A stretch of DNA of 10,111 nucleotides from an uncultured Atopobium sp. (GCA_946999785.1 CAMQEO010000041.1:1-10111); one strand, 5' to 3'; shown: positions 1-7,214, counted from the stretch's first letter. Numbers and translations are program-made. The notes: generated by a model not told the origin, from the sequence alone.

Positions 1-1
1 A

Positions 2-52
2 GAACATTACCTCCATGAGGTAGGTGCAAAACATGACGAAGAGCAAGCATAG
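2..52 (+). CDS. atpF: ATP synthase F0 subunit b, C-terminal end only (partial)
   Basis: An open frame enters from the left edge and ends at TAG 50-52, reading EHYLHEVGAKHDEEQA. The gene order (delta, alpha, gamma, beta and epsilon follow) predicts that subunit b lies immediately upstream. A short amphipathic 'YL.EVG' tail fits the C-terminal end of bacterial b subunits, which form the peripheral stalk and bind delta. The frame overlaps the start of atpH by about 20 bases, consistent with translational coupling inside the operon. Only 16 residues are visible. The other two frames also stop nearby (TGA 16-18 and TAG 21-23), so the identification rests on context and on this frame giving the most subunit-b-like tail. 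Confidence 0.55.
   Translation, partial: EHYLHEVGAKHDEEQA
22..26 (+). promoter_or_regulatory. Ribosome-binding site deciding the atpH start
   Basis: AGGTG lies 6 bases before ATG 33 and only partly matches the anti-Shine-Dalgarno complement. A second purine run, GAGG at 17-20, is only 3 bases from the competing GTG at 24, too close to serve it. This favours ATG 33. Both motifs lie inside the end of atpF, as expected for coupled translation. Confidence 0.5.
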
Positions 53-506
53 CGATGAGCGCAAATCCGAGGAATACGCGCGCGCATTGATGGATGCCGC
101 ACAAAAAGAAGGTCGCTTAAACGATGACCTTGTGCAGTGGAAGCATGCGGCTAAGTTTTCTTCTGAGGTTTTTGAAACTATTCGTGCGATGTACGATGCA
201 AACGATCTTGGTTTGGTAACTAACGTAGAAAATGCGTATAAGCATATTTTAGATACGCACGACAATACTGTGTTTGTAACGGTTACCACAGCTGTTGCTT
301 TGGATGATGAGCTTCGCAATAAGGTTTGTGACTATATGTCCAAGCTTGTAAAGGCCCCTGTTTTCCTCGTAGAACGTGTTGATACATCTATTATTGGCGG
401 TCTTATTGTTGAAGTAAAAGGCAATCGCTACGATGCGTCTGTGCGCTCGCAACTTGCAACCATTAGAAAGAAACTTTCTCAAACGTACACGGGAAGTGAG
501 ATGTAA
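33..506 (+). CDS. atpH: ATP synthase F1 subunit delta (short form)
   Basis: The delta subunit (OSCP homologue) links the top of the alpha3beta3 head to the b-subunit stalk and keeps the stator from turning. The C-terminal hallmark is clear at residues 116-141: VDTSIIGG, then a basic strand, then DASVRSQL. An N-terminal YARAL helix start lies at residues 15-19. I chose ATG 33 (157 aa) because AGGTG at 22-26 sits 6 bases upstream of it. GTG 24, which would add three residues, would have poor ribosome-binding spacing. The protein is shorter than the usual 175-180 aa. Only about 65 residues separate YARAL from the C-terminal domain (VFVTVTTA), against about 100 in E. coli, so part of the N-terminal helical bundle is missing. 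The stop overlaps the atpA start by one base (TAATG). Confidence 0.93.
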   Translation: MTKSKHSDERKSEEYARALMDAAQKEGRLNDDLVQWKHAAKFSSEVFETIRAMYDANDLGLVTNVENAYKHILDTHDNTVFVTVTTAVALDDELRNKVCDYMSKLVKAPVFLVERVDTSIIGGLIVEVKGNRYDASVRSQLATIRKKLSQTYTGSEM

Positions 507-2161
507 TGACTGACAAAATAAGTTCAGACCTTATAATTGACGGGCTTCGTCGTCAACTCTCACAAATTAATGCAACCGTAGATCGTCAACAAGCCTCAGT
601 TGTTACCGAGGTCGGCGATGGTATTGCCCATATATCGGGTCTTAAAGCTGCTATGGCGGGCGAACTGTTGCAGTTTACGAGCTCGTCATCAGGTAAAAGC
701 GTGTATGGTCTTGCGCAAAACCTAGACGAAGACGAAATTGGAGCCGTTTTATTTGGCGACGTTAACTCAATTCGTGAGGGTGACGAATGCCGTACTACAG
801 GCCACGTTATGTCTATTCCTGTTGGTCGTGCTATGCTTGGCCGCGTGGTTAACCCGCTTGGTGTTCCTATTGACGGCTTGGGTGCAATTCCAACTACGCA
901 TGAACGTCCGATTGAATTTAAAGCACCGGGAATTATGGAACGCCAGCCCGTATGCGAGCCGGTACAAACGGGTCTTTTGGCAATAGATGCTATGGTTCCC
1001 ATTGGTCGAGGCCAGCGTGAGCTTATCATTGGTGATAGAAAAACAGGTAAAACAGCTATTGCTATTGATGCAATTGTTAACCAACTCAACACCGATATGA
1101 TTTGTATTTATGTTGCCATTGGTCAAAAGGCATCAACTGTTGCTTCTATTCGTGAGACGCTTCATCAAAAAGGTGTTCTAGATAAAACAATTATTGTTGC
1201 AGCTACCGCAGCTGATTCGGCTCCTTTGCAATATATTGCACCTATGTCAGGAGCTGCTATTGGTGAATACTTTATGTATAACGATATTAACGGTAATCCT
1301 GCAGATGAAAACCACCCTGGTGGTCATGTGCTTGTTGTATATGACGACCTGTCAAAGCAAGCTGTTGCTTATAGGCAGATGTCGTTAACATTGCATCGTC
1401 CACCTGGACGTGAGGCATATCCTGGTGATATTTTCTATCTGCATTCTCGTTTGCTTGAGCGCGCGTGCAAACTTAGTGATGCACGTGGTGCAGGTTCGCT
1501 TACGGCACTTCCTATCATTGAAACTCAAGAGGGCGATGTTTCGGCTTATATTCCAACCAACGTAATTTCTATTACCGATGGTCAGATTTATTTGCAATCT
1601 AACCTCTTCTTCCAGGGTCAGCGTCCTGCTGTAGACGTTGGAATTTCCGTTTCTCGTGTAGGTGGTGCTGCACAAATTAAATCTATGAAGCAAGTTGCAG
1701 GTACGCTTCGTCTTGATTTGGCAAGTTATCGTGAAAAGCAAGCTTTCTCGCAATTTGGTTCTGATTTGGACGCCACCACACAGTATCAGCTTACTCATGG
1801 CGCACACATGACCGAAATGCTTAAGCAACCACGCTATCATGCGCTTGACGTAGCAGATCAGGTTCTTACTATTTATGCTGCCAAGGAAGATTTCCTCGAT
1901 GATATCGACCTTGTTCATGTTCCTCTCTTTAGAGATGAGCTGGCAGAATTTATGAAACTTGAGCACGACGACATTCGTCAAAAAGTTGTCGCACAAAAGA
2001 TCGACGATGAACTTGCAGCACAAATTAAAGCCGCACTTACAGAGTTTAAAGAGCGGTTTATGCTTAAGCATGCCAATAAAGAGGTTTCGGTAGACGTTAT
2101 TGAGCAAGCGGAATATACAGCTCAAGCCGAAGAAGCTGAGCAGAGCGCGGAGCAGGAGTAA
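506..2161 (+). CDS. atpA: ATP synthase F1 subunit alpha
   Basis: Non-catalytic nucleotide-binding subunit of the F1 head, cytoplasmic and alternating with beta in the alpha3beta3 ring. Visible motifs are the Walker A loop GDRKTGKT (176-183), Walker B VLVVYDD (275-281), the conserved DLSKQAVAYRQ stretch (281-291), and the alpha/beta family signature PAVDVGISVS (374-383). The signature is followed by Arg384, the equivalent of the arginine finger that reaches the beta active site. At 551 aa it is longer than the typical 500-515. Relative to E. coli, about 12 extra residues (Asn/Gly/Pro-rich, within 258-275) lie just before Walker B. There is also a Glu/Ala/Gln-rich acidic tail after about residue 525. 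The ATG shares its A with the atpH stop, and the purine-rich GGGAAGTGAG just upstream serves as ribosome-binding site. Confidence 0.98.
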   Translation: MTDKISSDLIIDGLRRQLSQINATVDRQQASVVTEVGDGIAHISGLKAAMAGELLQFTSSSSGKSVYGLAQNLDEDEIGAVLFGDVNSIREGDECRTTGHVMSIPVGRAMLGRVVNPLGVPIDGLGAIPTTHERPIEFKAPGIMERQPVCEPVQTGLLAIDAMVPIGRGQRELIIGDRKTGKTAIAIDAIVNQLNTDMICIYVAIGQKASTVASIRETLHQKGVLDKTIIVAATAADSAPLQYIAPMSGAAIGEYFMYNDINGNPADENHPGGHVLVVYDDLSKQAVAYRQMSLTLHRPPGREAYPGDIFYLHSRLLERACKLSDARGAGSLTALPIIETQEGDVSAYIPTNVISITDGQIYLQSNLFFQGQRPAVDVGISVSRVGGAAQIKSMKQVAGTLRLDLASYREKQAFSQFGSDLDATTQYQLTHGAHMTEMLKQPRYHALDVADQVLTIYAAKEDFLDDIDLVHVPLFRDELAEFMKLEHDDIRQKVVAQKIDDELAAQIKAALTEFKERFMLKHANKEVSVDVIEQAEYTAQAEEAEQSAEQE

Positions 2162-2167
2162 CGTCTT

Positions 2168-3082
2168 ATGGCAAATCTTCGCGAGTTACAAAGGCGTATG
2201 AATTCAATTACGTCAACCATGCAGATTACGCGCACGATGTCGATGATATCTACGGCGCGCATTCAACATGCACTAGCAAACGCCGAGGCTGCAGCTGCAT
2301 ATAAAGACGCCATTACAAATATGCTCTCTCATGTTGCATGCGCTCATTTTGATTCCTCGCAGCCGCTGTTGGCTACTCATGAAGAAGAAAAGAATGTTCT
2401 TTTTATTCTCATTGCATCTGATCGTGGCTTAGCTGGAGGCTTTAATTTACAGCTTCAGCATGAAGTTGAACATCGTATGAAGGCTCTTCATGCAAAAGGG
2501 ATTGGCACGTCACTTATTACTTGTGGTAGAAAACCAACCGAGTACTTTACATTTCGCGGTGTTAAGCCTGATGTTTCATTTGTGGGGATTTCTTCTGAAC
2601 CAACAAGTGATGAGGCCGATCGTATTGCTTCGTTTGTAATGAACGGCTATGTTGAGCAAAGTATAGACCGTGTTATGCTTATGTATTGGCATGCTAAAAA
2701 CCGTGTGGATCAGGTTGTGGTGTATGAGGAGCTTTTACCTGTGAGCCGTGAGCGTTTGCGTATGCCTAACCAGCCTCGTGTTGAAAAGGCGGTATCTACG
2801 GTAAAACCACAGCCGTATACCTTGTATGACTTTGAACCTTCTGCACAGGTTGTGCTTCATGATTTAATGCCAGCCTATCTTAAAACGGTTATCTTTCATG
2901 CATTGCTTGACAGTGCTGCTGCTGAACACGGTGCTAGACGTCGAGCTATGCAATCGGCTACAGATAGTGCTCAAGATATGCTTAACAGTTTGTCACGTAC
3001 GTATAATCGTGAGCGCCAAGGAGCTATTACAACTGAGCTCAATGAAATTATCGGTGGTGCTTCCGCATTGGAGGACAACTAA
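2168..3082 (+). CDS. atpG: ATP synthase F1 subunit gamma
   Basis: The gamma subunit is the rotor shaft whose two terminal helices form a coiled coil inside the alpha3beta3 head. The N-terminal helix (LRELQRRMNSITSTMQITRT, 4-23) matches the family pattern of a basic helix followed by 'TMQIT'. The core SDRGLAGGFN (84-93) corresponds to the usual SDRGLCGGLN. The C-terminal helix carries the gamma signature ITTELNEIIGGASAL (287-301). At 304 aa the length is near normal. It starts 6 bases after the atpA stop, with AGGAG overlapping the end of atpA as ribosome-binding site. Its TAA overlaps the atpD ATG by one base. The subunit sequence is divergent in the middle domain, as is usual for gamma. Confidence 0.97.
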   Translation: MANLRELQRRMNSITSTMQITRTMSMISTARIQHALANAEAAAAYKDAITNMLSHVACAHFDSSQPLLATHEEEKNVLFILIASDRGLAGGFNLQLQHEVEHRMKALHAKGIGTSLITCGRKPTEYFTFRGVKPDVSFVGISSEPTSDEADRIASFVMNGYVEQSIDRVMLMYWHAKNRVDQVVVYEELLPVSRERLRMPNQPRVEKAVSTVKPQPYTLYDFEPSAQVVLHDLMPAYLKTVIFHALLDSAAAEHGARRRAMQSATDSAQDMLNSLSRTYNRERQGAITTELNEIIGGASALEDN

Positions 3083-4557
3083 TGGAACAAGTTATGAACG
3101 ATGAACATACGCTTTTAGAGAACGCTGCGCGCAATCAACATAACCGCAGTGTTGGTGAAGGTGTTATTGTTCGTATTGTAGGGCCTGTTGTAGATGTTAA
3201 ATTCTCAAAGGATCTCCCTAACATTTATACAGCGCTTAAAGTTGACGCTCAAACGCCACAGGGTCGCATCAAAACAATCTTGGAAGTAGAATCACAGCTT
3301 CCTGGAGGTGTGGTGCGTACGGTTGCTATGTCATCTACCGATGGTTTACAGCGTGGTCTTAAAGTGCATGATACAGGTCACCCTATGATGATGCCCGTAG
3401 GTAAATCTACATTGGGTCGCGTGTGGAATGTTATGGGTGAGCCAGTTGACGGTAAGGGTATTCCTTCCGATGTTGATTATTATCCTATTCATCATCCAGC
3501 TCCTGCATTTGATGAGTTAACTACTCAAACCGAAATTTTTGAAACGGGCATTAAGTCCATCGACTTACTTGAGCCTTATGTTCGTGGTGGAAAGACTGGT
3601 TTGTTTGGTGGTGCTGGTGTTGGTAAAACTGTTTTAATTCAGGAATTGATTAATAACCTTGCTCAAGAGCACGGTGGTACGTCGGTATTTACCGGTGTTG
3701 GTGAGCGTACTCGTGAGGGTACCGACCTCTATCTAGAAATGACCGAATCGGGCGTTATTAATAAAACCTGTTTGGTCTATGGTCAGATGAATGAGCCACC
3801 TGGAGCGCGTTTGCGTGTTGGTCTTGCAGGTCTTACAACTGCAGAATATTTCCGAGATCAAGGTCAAGATGTTCTACTCTTTATTGATAACATTTTCCGT
3901 TTTTCTCAAGCGGGATCAGAGGTTTCTGCATTGTTAGGACGTATGCCTTCTGCAGTAGGTTATCAGCCTACGCTTGCTACCGAGATGGGAGATCTTCAAG
4001 AGCGTATTACTTCTACAAAAGAAGGATCCATTACCTCGGTACAGGCTGTATATGTTCCTGCTGACGACTTAACCGACCCTGCACCTGCAACAACGTTTAC
4101 GCACCTCGATGCTACAACCGTTTTATCACGTTCTATTACCGAGCTTGGTATTTACCCAGCTGTAGATCCACTTGCAAGTTCGTCTTCGGCACTTGATCCT
4201 TCTATTGTTGGTGAAGAACACTATCGTGTCGCTATGGCTGTTCAAGAGATTTTGCAGCAATATTCAGATTTGCAAGATATTATTGCAATTTTGGGTATGG
4301 ACGAATTGTCCGAAGAACAGCAGCTCGTTGTTGCGCGTGCTCGTAAAATTCAGCAGTTCTTGTCACAATCGTTCCATGTTGCAGAGAAGTTTACAGGTAA
4401 TCCTGGACAATATGTTTCGGTAAAGGATACCGTGCGTTCATTTGCGGCAATTATTGACGGTGAATGTGACGATTTGCCTGAACAGGCATTTCGTTACGCG
4501 GGAACCATCGAAGATGTACGCAATCGCGCGGAGGCTATGAAAGATAGCACACACTAA
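3082..4557 (+). CDS. atpD: ATP synthase F1 subunit beta (catalytic)
   Basis: Catalytic subunit that makes or hydrolyses ATP at the alpha/beta interfaces. Motifs are the Walker A P-loop GGAGVGKT (176-183), GERTREG (207-213) with catalytic Glu208, Walker B VLLFIDN (264-270), and the family signature PAVDPLASSS (359-368). DELSEEQ (407-413) is the torque-transmitting loop, in which the usual last Asp/Glu is Gln. The C-terminal helical domain (FHVAEKFTGNPG, LPEQAFRYAGTIEDV) is complete. At 491 aa it carries about 22 extra N-terminal residues before the beta-barrel (VIVRIVGPVVDVKF, 28-41), similar to other actinobacterial beta subunits. The ATG overlaps the atpG stop (TAATG). A second in-frame Met at residue 5 leaves the exact start open by four codons. 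A 36-base gap separates it from atpC. Confidence 0.98.
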   Translation: MEQVMNDEHTLLENAARNQHNRSVGEGVIVRIVGPVVDVKFSKDLPNIYTALKVDAQTPQGRIKTILEVESQLPGGVVRTVAMSSTDGLQRGLKVHDTGHPMMMPVGKSTLGRVWNVMGEPVDGKGIPSDVDYYPIHHPAPAFDELTTQTEIFETGIKSIDLLEPYVRGGKTGLFGGAGVGKTVLIQELINNLAQEHGGTSVFTGVGERTREGTDLYLEMTESGVINKTCLVYGQMNEPPGARLRVGLAGLTTAEYFRDQGQDVLLFIDNIFRFSQAGSEVSALLGRMPSAVGYQPTLATEMGDLQERITSTKEGSITSVQAVYVPADDLTDPAPATTFTHLDATTVLSRSITELGIYPAVDPLASSSSALDPSIVGEEHYRVAMAVQEILQQYSDLQDIIAILGMDELSEEQQLVVARARKIQQFLSQSFHVAEKFTGNPGQYVSVKDTVRSFAAIIDGECDDLPEQAFRYAGTIEDVRNRAEAMKDSTH

Positions 4558-4593
4558 TTTGGGTTTGGTACAAGAATCGGGAGATACAATCAC

Positions 4594-5019
4594 ATGGCCG
4601 AGTTAACATGCCAATTTGTTCGACCTGACAAACTAATATATGAAGGTCTCGTTAAAAGTCTCATTTTGGTGACACAAAACGGTGAACTTGGCGTGTGGCC
4701 TGGTCATGCGAACGAAATTTGTTCGCTTGGTGACGGTGTTGTACGTTTGCATCATCTTGACGAGGACGGCGGTGGCACTGATAACGTTGTGGTATCGGGA
4801 GGCTATGCCGAAATTGGCCCCGATGGCGTTATTATTCTTGCCGATCATGCCCGTCTTGTAAATGATATTGATACCGATGTGGTTACTGAAACTAGGCAAA
4901 AAGCACTTGACGCGCTTGAAAACTTGGATGACAGTGATAACCGTAGCGCCTATTACGAGCAAAAAATAAAATGGTGCAACATGCTTCTCAAGGAAGAACA
5001 AAAACTCAGACAGGGTTAG
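4594..5019 (+). CDS. atpC: ATP synthase F1 subunit epsilon
   Basis: Epsilon sits at the base of the gamma shaft, couples F1 to the c-ring, and in many bacteria restrains ATP hydrolysis. The N-terminal beta-sandwich shows GELGVWPGHA (30-39), GDGVVRL (46-52) and SGGYAEI (68-74), all family hallmarks. The C-terminal helical hairpin (about 92-140) is present, with many charged residues. Length is 141 aa, normal. A Asp/Gly-rich stretch (HLDEDGGGTDN, 54-64) lengthens one surface loop of the sandwich. ATG 4594 has GGGAGA about 9 bases upstream. It is the last gene of the operon, and a terminator follows about 90 bases later. Confidence 0.96.
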   Translation: MAELTCQFVRPDKLIYEGLVKSLILVTQNGELGVWPGHANEICSLGDGVVRLHHLDEDGGGTDNVVVSGGYAEIGPDGVIILADHARLVNDIDTDVVTETRQKALDALENLDDSDNRSAYYEQKIKWCNMLLKEEQKLRQG

Positions 5020-5106
5020 TATTTCATACTTTTAGGTGGTTGTTTCTGCACCCGTGTTTAATATCGCTCGTGTTTACTATATGCGGAAGTTACGTTTATA
5101 ACGCTT

Positions 5107-5136
5107 AAGAGCATTGCATATGCAATGCTCTTTTGT
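5107..5136 (+). terminator. Rho-independent terminator of the atp operon
   Basis: A perfect 26-bp palindrome occupies 5107-5132 (half-site AAGAGCATTGCAT) and runs straight into TTTTGTT. As RNA this gives a stem of about 11 bp with a 4-base loop and a U-rich tail. It lies 88 bases after the atpC stop and 128 bases before murA, so it should separate the ATP synthase transcript from murA. The stem is only moderately GC-rich. Confidence 0.8.
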
Positions 5137-5207
5137 TATTCTTCTTCACGCATATTTTAAGCTTGTTTTTGTGGTCATCACTATGTGCGCTCGCTGCATT
5201 TTGGGAG

Positions 5208-5213
5208 TAAAAT
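5208..5213 (+). promoter_or_regulatory. Possible -10 box of the murA promoter
   Basis: TAAAAT (5 of 6 to TATAAT) lies 47 bases upstream of the murA ATG and downstream of the atp terminator, where a murA promoter is expected. I find no good -35 hexamer at 16-18 bases. A TTGGGA lies only one base upstream of the box (5201-5206). With that TTGGGA as -35, the only -10 candidate is GATACT (5221-5226), at a spacing of just 14. Positional argument mainly. Confidence 0.3.
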
Positions 5214-5260
5214 ACGCATAGATACTAAAGCTTAGACATGAGTATATTCAAGGAGGAAGT

Positions 5261-6541
5261 ATGGAAGTCATACGTGTTGAAGGCGGTTATCCTATAACAG
5301 GAGAAGTGGCTGTTGAAGGAGCAAAAAATTCCGCGCTCAAGCTTATGGCTGCAACTATATTGGCTCCTGGCGTTACCACGCTTACCAATGTGCCCGATAT
5401 TTCTGATGTGCATGTAATGGGAAAAGTGCTTACCTATTTAGGTGCTAAAATTACGGTAAAAAATTTACATGAGCTTGAAATTGATACAACCAATATTAAC
5501 CGCTGGGATGCGCCCTATCATCTTGTTGCTCAAATGCGCGCATCAACAGCTGTTTTAGGACCTCTGCTTGCCCGCTTCCATAAAGTAGTGGTTGCTATGC
5601 CAGGCGGCTGCAATATTGGTGCACGAAAAATTGATATGCATATTTTGGGTTTGGAAGCCTTAGGCGTTACCTTTGATATTAACCACGGTAATATTCACGC
5701 CAAGGATGAGCACGGGCTTCACGGTACGTTAGTTTCCTTGGAATTTCCAAGTGTCGGTGCAACCGAAAATCTTATGATGGCTTCTGTGCATGCGCAAGGC
5801 ATAACTACCATAGAAAACGCTGCTCGTGAGCCCGAAATTGTGGATCTAGCAAACTTTCTTCAAGAAATGGGTGCAAAAATTAAAGGTGCAGGTACGCCTA
5901 TTATCGAGATTGAAGGCGTGCCCGAAGATCTCCATCCTGTTGAATGTCATAAGGTGGTTGGTGACCGTATTGAAGCGGGAACATTTATTGCGCTTGGCGG
6001 CTTATGTGCAGATCCCGTAGAAGTTAAAGGATTTAATCCTAAGCATTTATCACTTGTACTTAAAAAGTACGAAATGATGGGTTTATCTATTGAACAGGGA
6101 GGCGATTTTGTACGCGTTCAACGCAAGCAACCTATTAATTCTGTTGATATACAAACATTGCCATATCCTGGTTTCCCCACTGACATGCAGGCACAAACCG
6201 TGTGTCTTTTAGCTCTTGGCAATTCAAGTTGTGTGGTAACCGAAAATGTATTTGAAAACCGTTTCATGTTTGCAAGTGAGCTGCAGCGCATGGGAGCCGA
6301 TATTCGTCTTGAAGGCCATCATGCTGTTATTCACGGGATTTCTCGCTTCTCTGGTACCAATGTTAAATCGCCCGACTTGCGCGGAGGCGCTGCGCTTGTG
6401 ATGGCAGGCCTTGTTGCAGACGGTTACACTACAGTTTCTGCGATCCAGCATATAGATAGAGGATATGAAAACTTTGTTCCTAAACTACAGAAGCTGGGCG
6501 CGCATATACAGAGGTTGCAGGTAGCAGATGAAGAAATGTAG
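5261..6541 (+). CDS. murA: UDP-N-acetylglucosamine 1-carboxyvinyltransferase
   Basis: Cytoplasmic enzyme that transfers enolpyruvate from PEP to UDP-GlcNAc, the first committed step of peptidoglycan synthesis. The whole EPSP-synthase-like fold is present (426 aa, normal length). VEGAKNSALKL (18-28) contains the substrate-binding Lys22/Asn23. The loop PGGCNIGARKIDMH (114-127) carries catalytic Cys117, equivalent to E. coli Cys115, so the fosfomycin target residue is retained rather than replaced by Asp. YPGFPTDMQ (302-310) holds the conserved Asp308, TENVFENRF (327-335) is standard, and HIDRGYENF (397-405) contains the conserved Arg400. A strong ribosome-binding site, AAGGAGG (5250-5256), lies 4 bases before the ATG. 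It is probably transcribed separately from the atp operon because a terminator intervenes. I cannot tell whether the genome has a second paralogue (murZ/murA2). Confidence 0.97.
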   Translation: MEVIRVEGGYPITGEVAVEGAKNSALKLMAATILAPGVTTLTNVPDISDVHVMGKVLTYLGAKITVKNLHELEIDTTNINRWDAPYHLVAQMRASTAVLGPLLARFHKVVVAMPGGCNIGARKIDMHILGLEALGVTFDINHGNIHAKDEHGLHGTLVSLEFPSVGATENLMMASVHAQGITTIENAAREPEIVDLANFLQEMGAKIKGAGTPIIEIEGVPEDLHPVECHKVVGDRIEAGTFIALGGLCADPVEVKGFNPKHLSLVLKKYEMMGLSIEQGGDFVRVQRKQPINSVDIQTLPYPGFPTDMQAQTVCLLALGNSSCVVTENVFENRFMFASELQRMGADIRLEGHHAVIHGISRFSGTNVKSPDLRGGAALVMAGLVADGYTTVSAIQHIDRGYENFVPKLQKLGAHIQRLQVADEEM

Positions 6542-6687
6542 TCATTTTATGTATACAACTCGCTCCTTAAGCGATTAAACTGTGTGCGAGCGCAAATCTT
6601 TAATTACAATGAAATAAAATAGTTATATGTGGTACATGTCCTAAAGACGTATTACAGTGTGCAATATTGGATGGGGATTTATTGCAT

Positions 6688-6695
6688 AGGGAGAG
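6688..6695 (+). promoter_or_regulatory. Ribosome-binding site deciding the start of the DtxR-family gene
   Basis: AGGGAGAG lies 5 bases before ATG 6701. The frame stays open upstream to a GTG at 6629, but that start has no purine-rich site, and the extra 24 residues resemble AT-rich non-coding sequence rather than the family. ATG 6701 is therefore preferred. Confidence 0.7.
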
Positions 6696-6700
6696 AGATT

Positions 6701-7123
6701 ATGTCCAACACGACAGAAAACGCGTGGCATCGCTTAACCATGGCGAGCGAAGATTATTTAGAAACTATATACCGCATTATGCAAGAAGAAAATGCTTTTG
6801 ATGGAATTCGTTCAAAAGACGTTGCAGATCAACTTGAAGTTTCAAAAGCTAGTGTTAATAAAGCGCTGAATGTTCTCAAAGAAAACGGCTATGTTGAGCA
6901 GAATCGTTATGGTCGCATTCAACTCACCAATACAGGCAGAGAATATGCCGCTCATATTTGGCGCTGCCATCGTATGATTCGTTCATTTTTGGTGCAGGAT
7001 TTGGGTGTAGCAAGCGAAATTGCCGATAATGAGGCTTGTCTTATGGAGCACGCTATTTCAACCGATACGCAAAACAGATGGCTTGCCTATCTGGATAAAC
7101 AAGGCATAACTATTGAGGAATAG
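6701..7123 (+). CDS. DtxR/MntR-family metal-dependent transcriptional repressor
   Basis: A 140-aa protein with the two-domain layout of short DtxR/MntR regulators and no C-terminal SH3-like domain. A winged helix-turn-helix spans about 15-76 (EDYLETIYRI, then KDVADQLEVSKASVNKALNVL as helix-turn-helix, then GRIQLT as wing). A metal-binding and dimerisation domain spans about 80-130. By alignment the metal ligands are Asp18 and Glu21 (MntR Asp8 and Glu11), His90 (MntR His77, DtxR His79), Cys113 (DtxR Cys102, Glu99 in MntR), Glu116 and His117. Such proteins bind Mn(II) or Fe(II) and repress metal-uptake genes. No transporter gene is adjacent, so the target and metal are unknown. It lies 159 bases after murA with its own AT-rich upstream region. 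I leave the symbol empty because residues point both ways between Mn and Fe. Confidence 0.9.
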   Translation: MSNTTENAWHRLTMASEDYLETIYRIMQEENAFDGIRSKDVADQLEVSKASVNKALNVLKENGYVEQNRYGRIQLTNTGREYAAHIWRCHRMIRSFLVQDLGVASEIADNEACLMEHAISTDTQNRWLAYLDKQGITIEE

Positions 7124-7182
7124 TAGAACATATTGGTAGAAAAACCTTTCGTGGACTTTAGGACTTTTGTCTGTTTTGTGCT

Positions 7183-7205
7183 ACCGTATTAAATAGATAT
7201 ACGGT
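7183..7205. promoter_or_regulatory. Inverted repeat upstream of galU (possible operator)
   Basis: ACCGTAT (7183-7189) and ATACGGT (7199-7205) form a perfect 7-bp dyad with 9 bases between, so its half-site centres lie 16 bases apart. The flanks extend imperfectly (CT before the left arm, TAG after the right arm). It lies just upstream of a TATAAA box (7209-7214), where a -35 region would be. That position suits a dimeric regulator. The binding protein is unknown. Confidence 0.4.
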
Positions 7206-7208
7206 TAG

Positions 7209-7214
7209 TATAAA
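7209..7214 (+). promoter_or_regulatory. Possible -10 box of the galU promoter
   Basis: TATAAA matches TATAAT at 5 of 6 positions and lies about 100 bases before the galU ATG. The region 16-18 bases upstream has no good -35 hexamer and is covered by a dyad, which may mean the promoter depends on an activator. A rival pair is TTGTCT (7167-7172) with TAAATA (7190-7195) at 17-base spacing. Confidence 0.3.

Noticed and set aside
586..1092. A 168-codon minus-strand open frame inside atpA
   Set aside because: It is antisense to conserved alpha-subunit codons, has low-complexity Ser/Pro content and no family resemblance.
1385..2125. A 246-codon open frame on the minus strand inside atpA
   Set aside because: It lies wholly opposite the strongly conserved atpA, its translation is rich in Cys, Asn, Arg and Leu with no recognisable domain, and it is explained by the codon bias of the sense gene.
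5087..5106. Small imperfect hairpin (AAG/CTT and CGTT/AACG arms) just before the atp terminator
   Set aside because: Short arms interrupted by a three-base bulge; expected by chance in AT-rich DNA.
6559..6600. murA terminator from CTCGC/GCGAG (6559-6563, 6586-6590)
   Set aside because: A five-base stem with a 22-base loop, followed by only a short interrupted T run, is too weak to call.
6629..6700. N-terminal extension of the DtxR-family protein from GTG 6629
   Set aside because: No ribosome-binding site at that GTG, the added residues do not resemble the family, and AGGGAGAG is well placed for ATG 6701.
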